Shown here in pieces: positions 31,780 to 40,917 of a stretch of 64,000 nt of DNA (positions are counted from its first letter, which is position 1; the number at the start of each line of letters is the position of its first letter). Source of the stretch: Cellvibrionaceae bacterium (GTDB lineage: Bacteria; Pseudomonadota; Gammaproteobacteria; Pseudomonadales; Cellvibrionaceae); NCBI GenBank assembly GCA_021151615.1, contig JAGKXA010000015.1, positions 1 through 64,000 of the forward strand, read 5' to 3'. The notes under the pieces are model-generated. The model saw only the letters and a list, made by a program, of their open reading frames with translations, was not told the origin of the DNA and searched no databases. The position numbers and the translations under genes were made by a program.

Positions 31780-32424
31780 GTGGCAATTCAAACTATTAAA
31801 GTGCCAGATATTGGCGGCGCAGAGGGCGTTGAAGTAATTGAAATCTCCGTAAAAGTGGGCGATGTAATCGCGGAAGGGGATTCAATTGTCGTGCTTGAAA
31901 CCGACAAGGCTTCAATGGAAATTCCCGCCGACAAAGCCGGCAAAATTGTCGCGATTAAAGTAAATGTGGGCGATAAGGTTTCGCAAGACAGCCTTCTGCT
32001 CGAAGTGGAAGCCGAAGGTGAAGCTGCTGCTGCGCCACAAGTTGCTCCTGTAGCAGCACCTGCCGTTGCGCCCGTTGCAGCAGCAACTGCTCCAGCGGTA
32101 GCCAGCGCGGAAATCAATATGGTGGTTCCTGATATTGGCGGTGCCGAAGGCGTTGAGATTATTGAAATTGCGGTGAAGGCCGGCGACGAAGTTGCCGCAG
32201 GTGATTCATTGATCGTATTGGAAACCGATAAGGCCTCTATGGAAATCCCGGCAGAAGCAGCCGGTAAAATTGTTAGCCTCGCCGTAAAAGTGGGCGATAA
32301 GGTTTCTCAAGGTGCGGTGATTGGCGTGTTGGCAACTGCTGGTGCAGCTGTAGCGGCTCCCGTTGCAGCACCGGCAAAAGCAGAGGCTGCTCCAGCACCA
32401 AAAGCAGAAGCACCAAACTCGTAG
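31780..32424 (+). pseudogene. aceF: AceF N-terminal part: two lipoyl domains, ending at a premature stop
   Basis: The first 214 residues of the pyruvate dehydrogenase E2 subunit. Two lipoyl domains (about 3-75 and 109-182) each carry the lipoylated Lys in the motif ETDKASMEIP, joined and followed by Ala/Pro-rich linkers. The start is GTG at 31780 after AGGAAC. The frame ends at a TAG within KAEAPNS, where the E3-binding domain should begin. The rest of the gene continues in another frame from about 32427. The join has lost about 100 codons with a length not divisible by three. An isolated di-lipoyl protein could still be acetylated by AceE but could not form the E2 core. Confidence 0.85.
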
Positions 32425-33058
32425 CTGGCTAAATGTTCCGCGCATCACTCAATTTGACGATGCCGACATTACTGATCTGGAAGTTTTCCGTAACAGCATG
32501 AAAGCTGAAGCAGAAAAGCGCGGCACCAAATTGACTCCATTGCCATTTATTGTAAAAGCGGTTGCTGCCGCGTTGGTTGCTGAGCCTTCTTTCAATGTGT
32601 CTATGCATCAGGATGGTGAAAGTATTGTTCACAAGAAATTTGTACACATTGGTATTGCGGTAGATACCCCCAATGGATTGTTGGTGCCTGTTGTGCGTAA
32701 CGCTGATAAGAAAGGGTTGTTTGAGTTAGCCGATGAAATCAGCGTGCTGGCCAAAAAAGCACGCGACGGCAAGCTGACTCCGGCCGAAATGCAAGGTGGT
32801 TGTTTCACCATTTCCAGCTTGGGCGCCATGGGCGGTAACGGCTTTACCCCAATGGTTTCTGCGCCGACTGAAGTAGGTATCCTGGGTGTATCCCGTGCGC
32901 AAATGAAGCCTGTGTGGAATGGTAAAGAGTTCATCCCACGCAACATGCTGCCGCTATCGCTGTCATACGATCACCGCGCAGTAAACGGTGCTGATGCCGG
33001 TCGCTTTATGACTTATCTGGTTTCAGTAATTGGTGATCTGCGTCGTTTGATATTGTGA
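32425..33058 (+). pseudogene. aceF: AceF C-terminal part: acetyltransferase catalytic domain, out of frame
   Basis: Similarity to the E2 catalytic domain resumes at RSWLNVPRITQFD (from about 32427) and runs to the normal C terminus, with the active-site DHRAVNGADAGRF motif (His and Asp) near the end. It is one frame away from the lipoyl part. The peripheral E3/E1-binding domain and the first part of the catalytic domain are missing. An independent start is conceivable (an in-frame ATG at 32500), giving about 186 residues, but no ribosome site is evident. Either a real inactivation or an assembly deletion; see findings. Confidence 0.82.
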
Positions 33059-33077
33059 TAATTGCGAAGATCTGATG

Positions 33078-33106
33078 AAAAAGGCCAGCAATTGCTGGCC
33101 TTTTTT
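33078..33106 (+). terminator. Rho-independent terminator after aceF
   Basis: AAAAAGGCCAGCAA pairs with TTGCTGGCCTTTTTT, a near-perfect palindrome with T6. It ends the aceE-aceF unit. Confidence 0.92.
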
Positions 33107-33240
33107 GTTACCAAATTCTTTATTTTTTATTGCCTTCTTTAATTTGAAATTCGCGCTTGGGCAATATTCGGAATACACTCACTAAAAAATAAATCGGCAC
33201 AAAAATTCGGTTCACTCTTTACGTAGATAAGTGAGTAACC

Positions 33241-34251
33241 ATGATGAATAGGTTCAAAATTGTTGTGCTACTGATAGTCGCCTGCCTGGTGGCTTGCCAA
33301 TCGATTACCCATTATTCCAATCCAAATAATACTTATGATGCGGCAACCACCTATCGCAAATTAGTGTCCGCTTACCCGTTCATTTCAATTGCCAGTTGCC
33401 TGCCGTCAGGCTCTGTCGATGAACGGAAAAATATAACCTATGTGCGTTACGGAAAGCGTGTTCTGCAACTGGATTTGTACCTTCCCAAACATAAAAGTAG
33501 TGCGCTAAAACCTGCGATAATTTTTGTGCATGGTGGTGGGTGGGGCGCGGGCTATCGGGAAAATTTTACGCCGTTTGCCATTCGAATGGCGGAACGTGGC
33601 TACGTGGCGGCGACTATCAGCTATCGCTTATCACCCGAGGCCAAGTATCCAGCGGCTATTCATGATGTAAAAGCGGCGATTCGCTGGTTGCGTAAAAATT
33701 CAAAACGCTACCAGGTAAACCCGAATCAAATTGCTGTGGTAGGTGGTTCGGCGGGCGGGCAAATTGCCAGTCTCGCGGGAGTAACGGCAGGCATTGCCAA
33801 ATTTGATCCTCAAGCAAAAAAATCTTCCGTTTCCAGCGATGTACAAGCCATTATCAATATTGATGGTTTGTCGGATTTTACCTCTGAAGCGGCGCGTCTC
33901 CATGAGGATGATCCGCGCAAAAATCCTTCCGCTGCTGCTGTCTGGTTTGGCGGGCGCTATGCAGAGAAAACAGAGTTATGGCATGAAGCATCACCGACTT
34001 TTTACGTCAATAAAGATACGCCGCCAATTTTATTTTTGATCAGTGCCCAGGAGCGTTTCAGTATTGGGCATAAAGAAATGATTGAAAAAATGAAGCCATT
34101 GGGGGTTCCGTATCAAGTTACCCGGATTCCCGATACTCCGCATTCCTTTTGGCTGTTTGATCCATGGCTACAGCCCTCTGTTGATACAGTGGTTCAATTT
34201 TTGGAGCGACAGTTAGTAGATCGCAAGACTAATCAGGTGATACGCTGGTAG
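33241..34251 (+). CDS. Lipoprotein alpha/beta hydrolase (acetyl esterase-like)
   Basis: A 336-residue hydrolase with a lipoprotein signal (MMNRFKIVVLLIVACLVACQ; lipobox LVAC). The oxyanion motif HGGGWG, the nucleophile elbow GGSAGG and the C-terminal PHSF histidine are typical of the BD-FAE/acetyl esterase group. In a polysaccharide degrader it may remove acetyl or feruloyl groups from hemicellulose fragments; substrate is inferred. Its 3' end overlaps the convergent VanZ gene by 23 bases. Confidence 0.87.
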   Translation: MMNRFKIVVLLIVACLVACQSITHYSNPNNTYDAATTYRKLVSAYPFISIASCLPSGSVDERKNITYVRYGKRVLQLDLYLPKHKSSALKPAIIFVHGGGWGAGYRENFTPFAIRMAERGYVAATISYRLSPEAKYPAAIHDVKAAIRWLRKNSKRYQVNPNQIAVVGGSAGGQIASLAGVTAGIAKFDPQAKKSSVSSDVQAIINIDGLSDFTSEAARLHEDDPRKNPSAAAVWFGGRYAEKTELWHEASPTFYVNKDTPPILFLISAQERFSIGHKEMIEKMKPLGVPYQVTRIPDTPHSFWLFDPWLQPSVDTVVQFLERQLVDRKTNQVIRW

Positions 34252-34627
34252 TTACATTGGTTTTCCAATAAATGACTTTGGCAAACGGCGACACATATTT
34301 GGTTAGCAGCAACACACCACATAACCCCAGAATAACGCCGCTGCTATTGGCGAGCATGTCAGTCATGCTAAAGGTACGCGGTGGATTAAAATGCTGGCCG
34401 ACTTCTATTGCAAATGAGTAGACAATTAAAAGTGCCGCGCGTTGCCAAGGCGCCCAGTGTGGGCGCGCAAAACTGATAGAAAAGGCAGCAGTAATGTAGC
34501 CGGTAAAATGCATTAACAAATCATTAAAGACCGGGACGGAATTTTCTGGATGTGGTGTTAAGCCGAGGTAGGTGTAGAGAACCAATAAAAGATAAAATTG
34601 CGTAACACAAAGTAATCGCCACAGCAT
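34229..34627 (-). CDS. VanZ-like membrane protein
   Basis: A 132-residue integral membrane protein with four predicted helices and the VanZ-like motif FNDLLMHFTGYITAAFSISFA and DMLANSSGVILGL. The function of these chromosomal VanZ-like proteins is unknown. The ATG at 34627 is preceded by GAGGAAG; a TTG five codons upstream is less likely. Confidence 0.82.
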   Translation of the reverse strand: MLWRLLCVTQFYLLLVLYTYLGLTPHPENSVPVFNDLLMHFTGYITAAFSISFARPHWAPWQRAALLIVYSFAIEVGQHFNPPRTFSMTDMLANSSGVILGLCGVLLLTKYVSPFAKVIYWKTNVTTSVSPD

Positions 34628-34694
34628 GAGAATCTTCCTCAAAAAATTTCGGAAAAGATAACAGCTTTGCTGTTTGCAGGCGATCCTGTTGTGT

Positions 34695-35318
34695 TTATTT
34701 AACCAGGGTTACCAGTGGTTCAGCGGCGTAAAGATCTTGTGGCGTGTTGATATTAAAAAACGGATCATAGGTATCTGCAGCAAAGGTCACTTCTACCATT
34801 TTTTGTTGTTTAACCCATTCTTGCAAACGCGGTACATCGCCAGTCATTAATTGCTGTTCGATTTTATCCACCAGCGACGCGTGCCAGAGTGCAAACACCG
34901 GGTGGCTGCGCAAGCGGGAATTGGCAATGGCGAGTTGGCTGTGATGGGTAGTTGCTGCAGCCAATAACCGGGAAACCAAATCCAGCGGGAAAAACGGTGT
35001 ATCCGAAGCGAAACTAACCAGCCATTCCGCATTCGGGTTGTCTTTGCGCATCCAACTCAGCCCGGCATGAACGCCCGCGAGTGGCCCCAGGTTACCGGGC
35101 AATAAATCCGCTACTACCGGTAACCGGTTACGGGCAAAGCGCAGGCTGCTGCCATTGGCATTTAACAACAATTTTTCCACTTGTGGCTGGGCGCGCTCAA
35201 CAGTCCGTTGCAGCAGGGTTTTACCTGCGAGTGGCAGTAGGCATTTGTCGCCTCCGCCCATGCGTTTGGCGAGGCCGCCGGCGAGAATAATGCCGACAAC
35301 GGATTGGGATTTACTCAT
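34695..35318 (-). CDS. mobA: Molybdenum cofactor guanylyltransferase
   Basis: A 207-residue MobA, which transfers GMP from GTP to molybdopterin. The nucleotide-binding motif LAGGLAKRMGGGDK is at residues 12-25, with VADLLPGNLGPLAGVHAGL and FASDTPFFP further on. The frame stays open to 35480, but the family start is the Met at 35318. No other molybdenum cofactor gene is in the window. Confidence 0.92.
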   Translation of the reverse strand: MSKSQSVVGIILAGGLAKRMGGGDKCLLPLAGKTLLQRTVERAQPQVEKLLLNANGSSLRFARNRLPVVADLLPGNLGPLAGVHAGLSWMRKDNPNAEWLVSFASDTPFFPLDLVSRLLAAATTHHSQLAIANSRLRSHPVFALWHASLVDKIEQQLMTGDVPRLQEWVKQQKMVEVTFAADTYDPFFNINTPQDLYAAEPLVTLVK

Positions 35319-35626
35319 AAAAATGACGCGTAAAGAGATTGAATAAACAGTCGGTAAAAAAATCTTTAAAAAGGTTCGGCTGGGCCAGGTTTGGTCGATG
35401 ATTGGCAAAAGGCGTATCCTGGCTAATGGCGCGATAATCCTTTTATTTATGCCGCCTAGTGTAGCCTTTGCATTGCTCAAGAACCATGATTTTTCGCGTG
35501 TTTCGCGTAAAAAGCCCGGATATTGGTAGTATTTATCGTCTATCCCTCAGCAATAAATATCGCTAGGATTACAGGCGCCAGTTATCGGCAGGAAAAATCA
35601 TAATCAAAAACGTAAAAGGAACATGC

Positions 35627-38600
35627 ATGATGCAAAGCACCCCTCAAGGTTTTTTACGCTCTCCGTATTTTTGGGCCGCTTTTTTAACGCTCTCCCTGTG
35701 TGCGGCAGTGGCTGCAATAAAACTTATGTTTGTGGCAGCGCCCGGTTTAAATGTGGATATCACCTTTTCACGCGAGCAAGCCGTTGTCGCCGCAAAAAAT
35801 TTCCAACAGAAACAATTTTCAGATTTAAAAACAGAGCGTTCTGCTGCTGTTTTTATTAGTGATCGCGGACTGCAAAATTATGTTGAACTGGAAGCCGGTG
35901 GAATAAAGTCATTTCAAACATTAATTCCACAGTTGGATGCGGTCACTCATTACTGGAAAGTGCGAACATTTTCCCCTGGGCAAGAGGAAGAACTAATTAC
36001 CGCGTTTAGCCCGCGCGGAGAACCTATTTCGTTTGCCTATTTAATTCCAGAGAAAACACCCGGCGCCGCCCTTGAGGAAAATGCCGCACGCGAATTGGCT
36101 GAAAGCGGCGCGCGCAAATTTATGGGGGAGCGTTTTACTGCGTATAAAACATTCGAGACCAAGCAACAGCGACAAGCAAATGGTCGTGTGGATTACACCT
36201 TTACCTACGAGCATGCAAGTCTCACGATGGGTGAGGCTCGTTTTCGAATTGCATTAAAAGTAGCGGGTGATCAATTAGTTGCGGTGGATACTTTTAAACA
36301 TATTCCCCAGGCATTCAATCAACGCTTTGATGAGATGCGCTCGCTCAATACTCAGATCAGTCAAATAGCCAGTTATTTAATGGCCGTGATATTTGGTTTG
36401 GGCGGTTTGGTGGGCGGTGGAGTTTGGTTGTTTCGTCGCCATCAATTGCGTTGGATAAAAGCATTTTGGCCGGCGTTGGTTGTCGGGGCAGGGCTGGGAG
36501 CAGCGTTAATAGCAAATATGCCAGTTGCCTGGATGAATTATCAAACTACAAGTTCTGCACAAACATTTATTTTCCAACAACTGGCGCAAGCGGGCGGTGC
36601 ATTTATATTTGCCTCGCTGTTATTTGCGACTATTTATGCTGTAGCGGAAGGGCTTACACGCAATGCTTTTGCGGAGCATCCGCGTTTGTGGGATATGTTT
36701 CGCCCGGCGGCGGCATCACCTGAAATTTTGGGGCGATTGTTGGGGGCATTCGCCTGGACCGGATTTTTCCTGCTGTATGCAATGGCATTTTATTGGTTCA
36801 GTACAACAGTTCTGGGTTGGTGGACGCCAGCAGATATTAATGTTGATCCGAATATTCTCGCCAGCTGGCGCCCGGCATTGGGGCCAATTTTTACCGCGCT
36901 GCAAGCGGGCACCTGGGAGGAATGTTTATTTCGCGCGATTCCATTATCGCTTGCCGTGATCATTGGCAATCACTACGGCATTCGCAACAAACTGGTGATT
37001 TTTACCTTGATTGCACAAGCATTAATTTTCGGCGGCGCTCACGCAAATTATCCCAATCTTCCCGGTTACAGTCGCGTCATTGAATTATTTATTCCTGCAT
37101 TGGTGTTTGGTTTGGTGTACCTGCGGTTCGGATTGATGGTGTCTATGCTCACTCATTTTGAATATGATCTGGTGTTGATGAGCTTGCCGATTTTTACTGC
37201 TACTGATACCAGTTTATGGGTTGACAGGTTGTTGGTTATTTTTGCTGGCGCAGCGCCTTTATTGATTTTTGCCTGGGCGCGTTTGAAGCGCGGCCAATTT
37301 ACATCCTTGGCCAATGAGTGGCGCAATGGTGCGCCTGAAGTTGCAGTTCCTGTAATTGCACCTGAAGCACAGCTTGTTGAAGTGCGTACGAGTGTTCCGG
37401 CAGTAAATATCAAACCAATATGGTTAGGGGCGATGGTAATTATTTCTGTTGCTTTGATAATTGCAACGGCAACCAAAGCACCGCGCATTGACTGGTCTCC
37501 CTACAGCTATCAAATTGATCGCAACCAAGCCAGAGACGCAGCAGAAAATATTCTGCGCGAAAAAAATATTGTGCTTGATGGCGAATGGCGTTCCAGTGTG
37601 ATTACTCATAATGGATGGTCGCAACCGCTGGAATATGTATGGCGAGAAACTGGCGCCGACAAAGTCCACAGCTTGATAGGAAAATATCTGGACAAACCTT
37701 TTTGGGTAGTTAGCTGGCGCAAATTTGATGGGCCGGTTGAGGAGCGTACAGAAGAGTGGCAAGCCTGGTTGTATCCAGATGGCAGCCTGCATGAGTTAGT
37801 GCATAAATTACCCGAGGGCAGGGCAGGGGCCAAGTTATCGCGCGAGCAGGCAATTGCCAAAGCGCAGGACTGGATCCGCAAACTGAATTGGGCAGATCCT
37901 TTATCCCTGGAAGAAAAATCGGTGGAGGAAATCCAGCGGCCTGCGCGCAGTGATTGGGTACTGACTTATCTGGATAAGCCTGCGTATGACCATAACAAGG
38001 CGAGCGCGGCGATCATCATTAAATTAGCGGGCGATGAAGTGGTGAGTTATGTGCGCACCATTGATATTCCTGAAGCCTGGACGCGCGCCGAAAGCGAAGA
38101 ATATTCGCGTCAGCAACCCTATCGAATTATTGCGCAAGTGGCGTTGCTCGCCTTGATTGGTTGTGCCGCACTGTGTTTTTTCCGCAAACAAACGGCGCGC
38201 CGTTTCAGCATCCGGGCAGCATGGCCATGGATTGCTGTGGGTGTTGTTGCGCAAGTTTTGGTGACCTTACTCTGGTTTGATCAGGTATTGGGTGCTTTGC
38301 AAACTACTATGGGATGGTGGGTGCAAATTGCGATGATGCTGTTTGGGATAGGTGTTGCGGTGGTGGCACAAGGCGTGGTTTTATTTTTTGCCGCCCAGGC
38401 AATTCACGGACAACGCCCGCGTCCGGACGCTAATCTTGCGCGTGAGTTTATGTTGGGCGCCGCGTTGGCACTGGCATTAACTGGCTTTCGATGTCTGCTG
38501 GAGTTGGTCTTACCTTCTACCTGGGCGCCGGGTTCTTATTCAGCGGATTGGGCCACGCCTATCCCCTGGCTCACAACTATCCTGAATGGTTTTAAAGGCG

Positions 38601-38977
38601 TGTTTCCCTTTGTGATTTTGATTATCCTTGCGATGGGTTTGTTGCGCTTCAGCAACAAGCGCTGGCGCTTTGCATTGATCAGCTTATTGGCGTCGATCTG
38701 GCTGATTTGTTCTGCGCTGGCGAGCCGTGAATTTCCCCAATTGCTTGGGCAACAGCTCTACCCATTGATCAGCGTGGCGCTTGCCATGTTGCTGATCCGC
38801 TCGCAGCAAATGGGTGTGGTGATTGCCATGTTCGGAATCTTAATTGCGCTGCGCCAATTGGGTGTAATGCAGGCGATTTACCCGGGTGCCCTGTGGCACG
38901 GGTTACTCAGCGCGGTAATTTGCAGCCTGTTAACCTATGGATTAGTACGGCATTGGTATAGTCGTGGGGTAGAATAG
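35627..38977 (+). CDS. Large CPBP-family intramembrane protease with duplicated soluble domains
   Basis: A 1116-residue membrane protein. One N-terminal helix (about 14-34) leads into a soluble domain (about 40-245). A block of helices (about 245-540) follows, containing the CPBP/Abi signature: EECLFR (Glu431, Glu432, Arg436), FGGAHANYP and HFEYD, the presumed glutamic protease site. A second soluble domain (about 625-825) resembles the first in its start (SREQAVVAAKNF versus DRNQARDAAENI) and in a later Trp/Glu-rich stretch. A final multi-helix block (830-1110) lacks the signature. CPBP enzymes cleave substrates within the membrane; the substrate here is unknown. A terminator follows. Confidence 0.85.
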   Translation: MMQSTPQGFLRSPYFWAAFLTLSLCAAVAAIKLMFVAAPGLNVDITFSREQAVVAAKNFQQKQFSDLKTERSAAVFISDRGLQNYVELEAGGIKSFQTLIPQLDAVTHYWKVRTFSPGQEEELITAFSPRGEPISFAYLIPEKTPGAALEENAARELAESGARKFMGERFTAYKTFETKQQRQANGRVDYTFTYEHASLTMGEARFRIALKVAGDQLVAVDTFKHIPQAFNQRFDEMRSLNTQISQIASYLMAVIFGLGGLVGGGVWLFRRHQLRWIKAFWPALVVGAGLGAALIANMPVAWMNYQTTSSAQTFIFQQLAQAGGAFIFASLLFATIYAVAEGLTRNAFAEHPRLWDMFRPAAASPEILGRLLGAFAWTGFFLLYAMAFYWFSTTVLGWWTPADINVDPNILASWRPALGPIFTALQAGTWEECLFRAIPLSLAVIIGNHYGIRNKLVIFTLIAQALIFGGAHANYPNLPGYSRVIELFIPALVFGLVYLRFGLMVSMLTHFEYDLVLMSLPIFTATDTSLWVDRLLVIFAGAAPLLIFAWARLKRGQFTSLANEWRNGAPEVAVPVIAPEAQLVEVRTSVPAVNIKPIWLGAMVIISVALIIATATKAPRIDWSPYSYQIDRNQARDAAENILREKNIVLDGEWRSSVITHNGWSQPLEYVWRETGADKVHSLIGKYLDKPFWVVSWRKFDGPVEERTEEWQAWLYPDGSLHELVHKLPEGRAGAKLSREQAIAKAQDWIRKLNWADPLSLEEKSVEEIQRPARSDWVLTYLDKPAYDHNKASAAIIIKLAGDEVVSYVRTIDIPEAWTRAESEEYSRQQPYRIIAQVALLALIGCAALCFFRKQTARRFSIRAAWPWIAVGVVAQVLVTLLWFDQVLGALQTTMGWWVQIAMMLFGIGVAVVAQGVVLFFAAQAIHGQRPRPDANLAREFMLGAALALALTGFRCLLELVLPSTWAPGSYSADWATPIPWLTTILNGFKGVFPFVILIILAMGLLRFSNKRWRFALISLLASIWLICSALASREFPQLLGQQLYPLISVALAMLLIRSQQMGVVIAMFGILIALRQLGVMQAIYPGALWHGLLSAVICSLLTYGLVRHWYSRGVE

Positions 38978-38998
38978 CTGCCCGCGTCCAGTGAGTGT

Positions 38999-39027
38999 AA
39001 AAAGGCACTGCACCCAGTGCCTTTTTT
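38999..39027 (+). terminator. Rho-independent terminator after the CPBP gene
   Basis: AAAAAGGCACTG pairs across a CACC loop with CAGTGCCTTTTTT; 7 GC-rich pairs extended by A-T pairs, then T6. Confidence 0.92.
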
Positions 39028-39092
39028 ATTGGTCAACTTATTTTAGGACGGAGCACTGTGTCCCTGATTGATGAATTTTGTGGAGTTGTCTT

Positions 39093-39737
39093 ATGGAATT
39101 AAAGCTGGAAGATTTTCGCCGCGAATATACCCAGGGTGGTTTGGATTTTGCGGATCTGGCGGTTAGCCCCTTTGAGCAATTTCAGCGCTGGATGGAGCAG
39201 ACGATTAAATCTGGCCTGCCTGATCCCAATGCGATGACAGTGGCAACGGTTGATGCGAATGGCCAGCCCTCACAGCGTATTGTGTTGCTGAAACACATGG
39301 ATGAAAAAGGGTTTGTGTTTTACACCAACCTGAACAGCCGCAAAGCCCAGGAGTTAAAACAAAACCCCAAAATCAGTTTACATTTCCCCTGGTTTTTTCT
39401 GGAGCGGCAAGTGAAAGTCTGTGGTGTGGCTGAGCAATTGTCCGCTGCAGAGGTAGTCAAGTATTTTGTCACTCGCCCGCGTGATAGTCAGCTGGGCGCC
39501 TGGGCATCGCAGCAAAGCAAACCTATTTCATCGCGCGCATTGCTGATGCAACAATTCGAGGCGATGAAAAATAAATTCGCCAAAGGCGAAATTCCTGTGC
39601 CGGATTTTTGGGGTGGTTTCCGTGTGAAGCCTCACCAAATTGAATTCTGGCAGGGCGGTGCTGCGCGCCTGCATGATCGTTTTCAATACAACTTGCAGTC
39701 TGACAATTCCTGGTTAATCCAACGTCTGGAACCTTGA
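39093..39737 (+). CDS. pdxH: Pyridoxamine 5'-phosphate oxidase
   Basis: A 214-residue FMN-dependent oxidase that makes pyridoxal 5'-phosphate. Family segments [55 protein letters not shown] and the C-terminal [13 protein letters not shown] are all present. The ATG at 39093 follows GGAG at 7 bases' distance; an upstream in-frame start at 39078 is less likely. Monocistronic between terminator and repeat. Confidence 0.95.
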   Translation: MELKLEDFRREYTQGGLDFADLAVSPFEQFQRWMEQTIKSGLPDPNAMTVATVDANGQPSQRIVLLKHMDEKGFVFYTNLNSRKAQELKQNPKISLHFPWFFLERQVKVCGVAEQLSAAEVVKYFVTRPRDSQLGAWASQQSKPISSRALLMQQFEAMKNKFAKGEIPVPDFWGGFRVKPHQIEFWQGGAARLHDRFQYNLQSDNSWLIQRLEP

Positions 39738-39758
39738 ATTATACAATTATGGCACTAA

Positions 39759-39805
39759 CGTAGGTTGGGTTAGGCGCGAGCGCAACGAGCGCCGTAACCC
39801 AACGA
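39759..39805. repeat. Dispersed REP-like imperfect palindrome
   Basis: GTTGGGTTA (39764-39772) and TAACCCAAC (39795-39803) form the outer arms, with GGCGC/GCGCC pairing inside. This motif type recurs in intergenic regions of many proteobacteria. Only one copy was seen in the window. Confidence 0.6.
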
Positions 39806-39855
39806 AGTAACGCAAATAAACACCTAAAGACGCTGAACTATATTCGCCCCAAAAA

Positions 39856-40842
39856 ATGAAATTTTTTCAATTTAAAAACCCCGGCGACGCCTCTCAACTT
39901 TTTATCGATGAGGGCCCGATGCCAGTACCTAAAGCGAATGAAGTATTAATTCGCGTTCACGCAGCCGGCATCAATCGCCCGGATATTTTGCAACGCCAGG
40001 GTTTATATCCACCACCGGCAGATGCGTCGCCAATTCTCGGTTTGGAAGTGGCGGGCGAAATTGTTGCGTGTGGCGAGCAGGTACAGCGTTGGCAAGTGGG
40101 CGATAAAGTCTGTGCGCTGGTTAATGGTGGTGGCTATGCAGAATATGCAGTGGCACCAGCGGCTCAGTGTTTACCAATCCCGGAACCATTTTCATTTATT
40201 GAAGCGGCAGCGCTACCGGAAACATTTTTCACGGTCTGGCATAACCTGTTTCAGCGCGCGCGATTGCAAGCCGGTGAAAGTCTATTAATCCACGGTGGTA
40301 GCAGCGGCATAGGTACCTGTGCAATTCAGCTGGCGAATGTGTTTGGCGCCAAGGTTATTTCAACTGCTGGTTCTGTAGAAAAGTGCACGGCGATTACGAT
40401 ACTTGGCGCAACCGCAATTAATTATCACGAGCAGGATTTTGTAGCGGAAGTTAAAGCCTTGACTGCGGGGCAGGGTGCCAATGTTATTTTGGATATGGTG
40501 GGCGGCGATTATATCCAACGCAATTTTTCGGCGGCAGCGAAAGATGCCCGCATCGTGAATATTGCGTTTTTAAATGGCAGTAAAGTGAATATCGATTTGA
40601 TGCCGTTGATGTTAAAACGATTAACGTTAACCGGTTCTACCTTGCGCGCGCAGCCTGCAGAGGCGAAAGCAAACATTGCGCAGGAGTTGGAAGTGCAAGT
40701 TTGGCCATTACTCACAGCGAAAAAAATCAAACCGGTAATCGATTCGGTATTTCCATTTGCACAAGTGGTTGATGCGCATCGGCGGATGGAGTCGAATCAG
40801 CATATCGGGAAAATAATCCTGACAATAAACTCCCCTCTTTGA
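39856..40842 (+). CDS. NAD(P)H:quinone oxidoreductase (zinc-independent MDR family)
   Basis: A 328-residue medium-chain reductase of the zeta-crystallin/PIG3 type. The N-terminal GroES-like part (HAAGINRPDILQRQGLYPPPADASPILGLEVAGE) and the Rossmann part with LIHGGSSGIGTCAIQLA bind NADPH; zinc-binding cysteines are absent, as usual for this group. It probably reduces quinones or enones. The last codons and the stop fall inside the next palindromic repeat. Confidence 0.88.
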   Translation: MKFFQFKNPGDASQLFIDEGPMPVPKANEVLIRVHAAGINRPDILQRQGLYPPPADASPILGLEVAGEIVACGEQVQRWQVGDKVCALVNGGGYAEYAVAPAAQCLPIPEPFSFIEAAALPETFFTVWHNLFQRARLQAGESLLIHGGSSGIGTCAIQLANVFGAKVISTAGSVEKCTAITILGATAINYHEQDFVAEVKALTAGQGANVILDMVGGDYIQRNFSAAAKDARIVNIAFLNGSKVNIDLMPLMLKRLTLTGSTLRAQPAEAKANIAQELEVQVWPLLTAKKIKPVIDSVFPFAQVVDAHRRMESNQHIGKIILTINSPL

Positions 40843-40898
40843 AAAAGAGGGGTCGGGGGAGATTCAATCCCTCCTAGCCTCCCTTTGCCAAAGGGAGG
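40831..40898. repeat. Composite palindromic repeat overlapping a stop codon
   Basis: Two hairpins: CCCCTCTT/AAGAGGGG (40832-40852) and CCTCCCTTT/AAAGGGAGG (40878-40898). The first contains the TGA of the oxidoreductase gene, so the repeat supplies its last residues. It resembles miniature palindromes scattered in other gammaproteobacterial genomes and could also act as a weak terminator. Confidence 0.6.
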
Positions 40899-40917
40899 AA
40901 TTGAAGAGAGTCAAATT

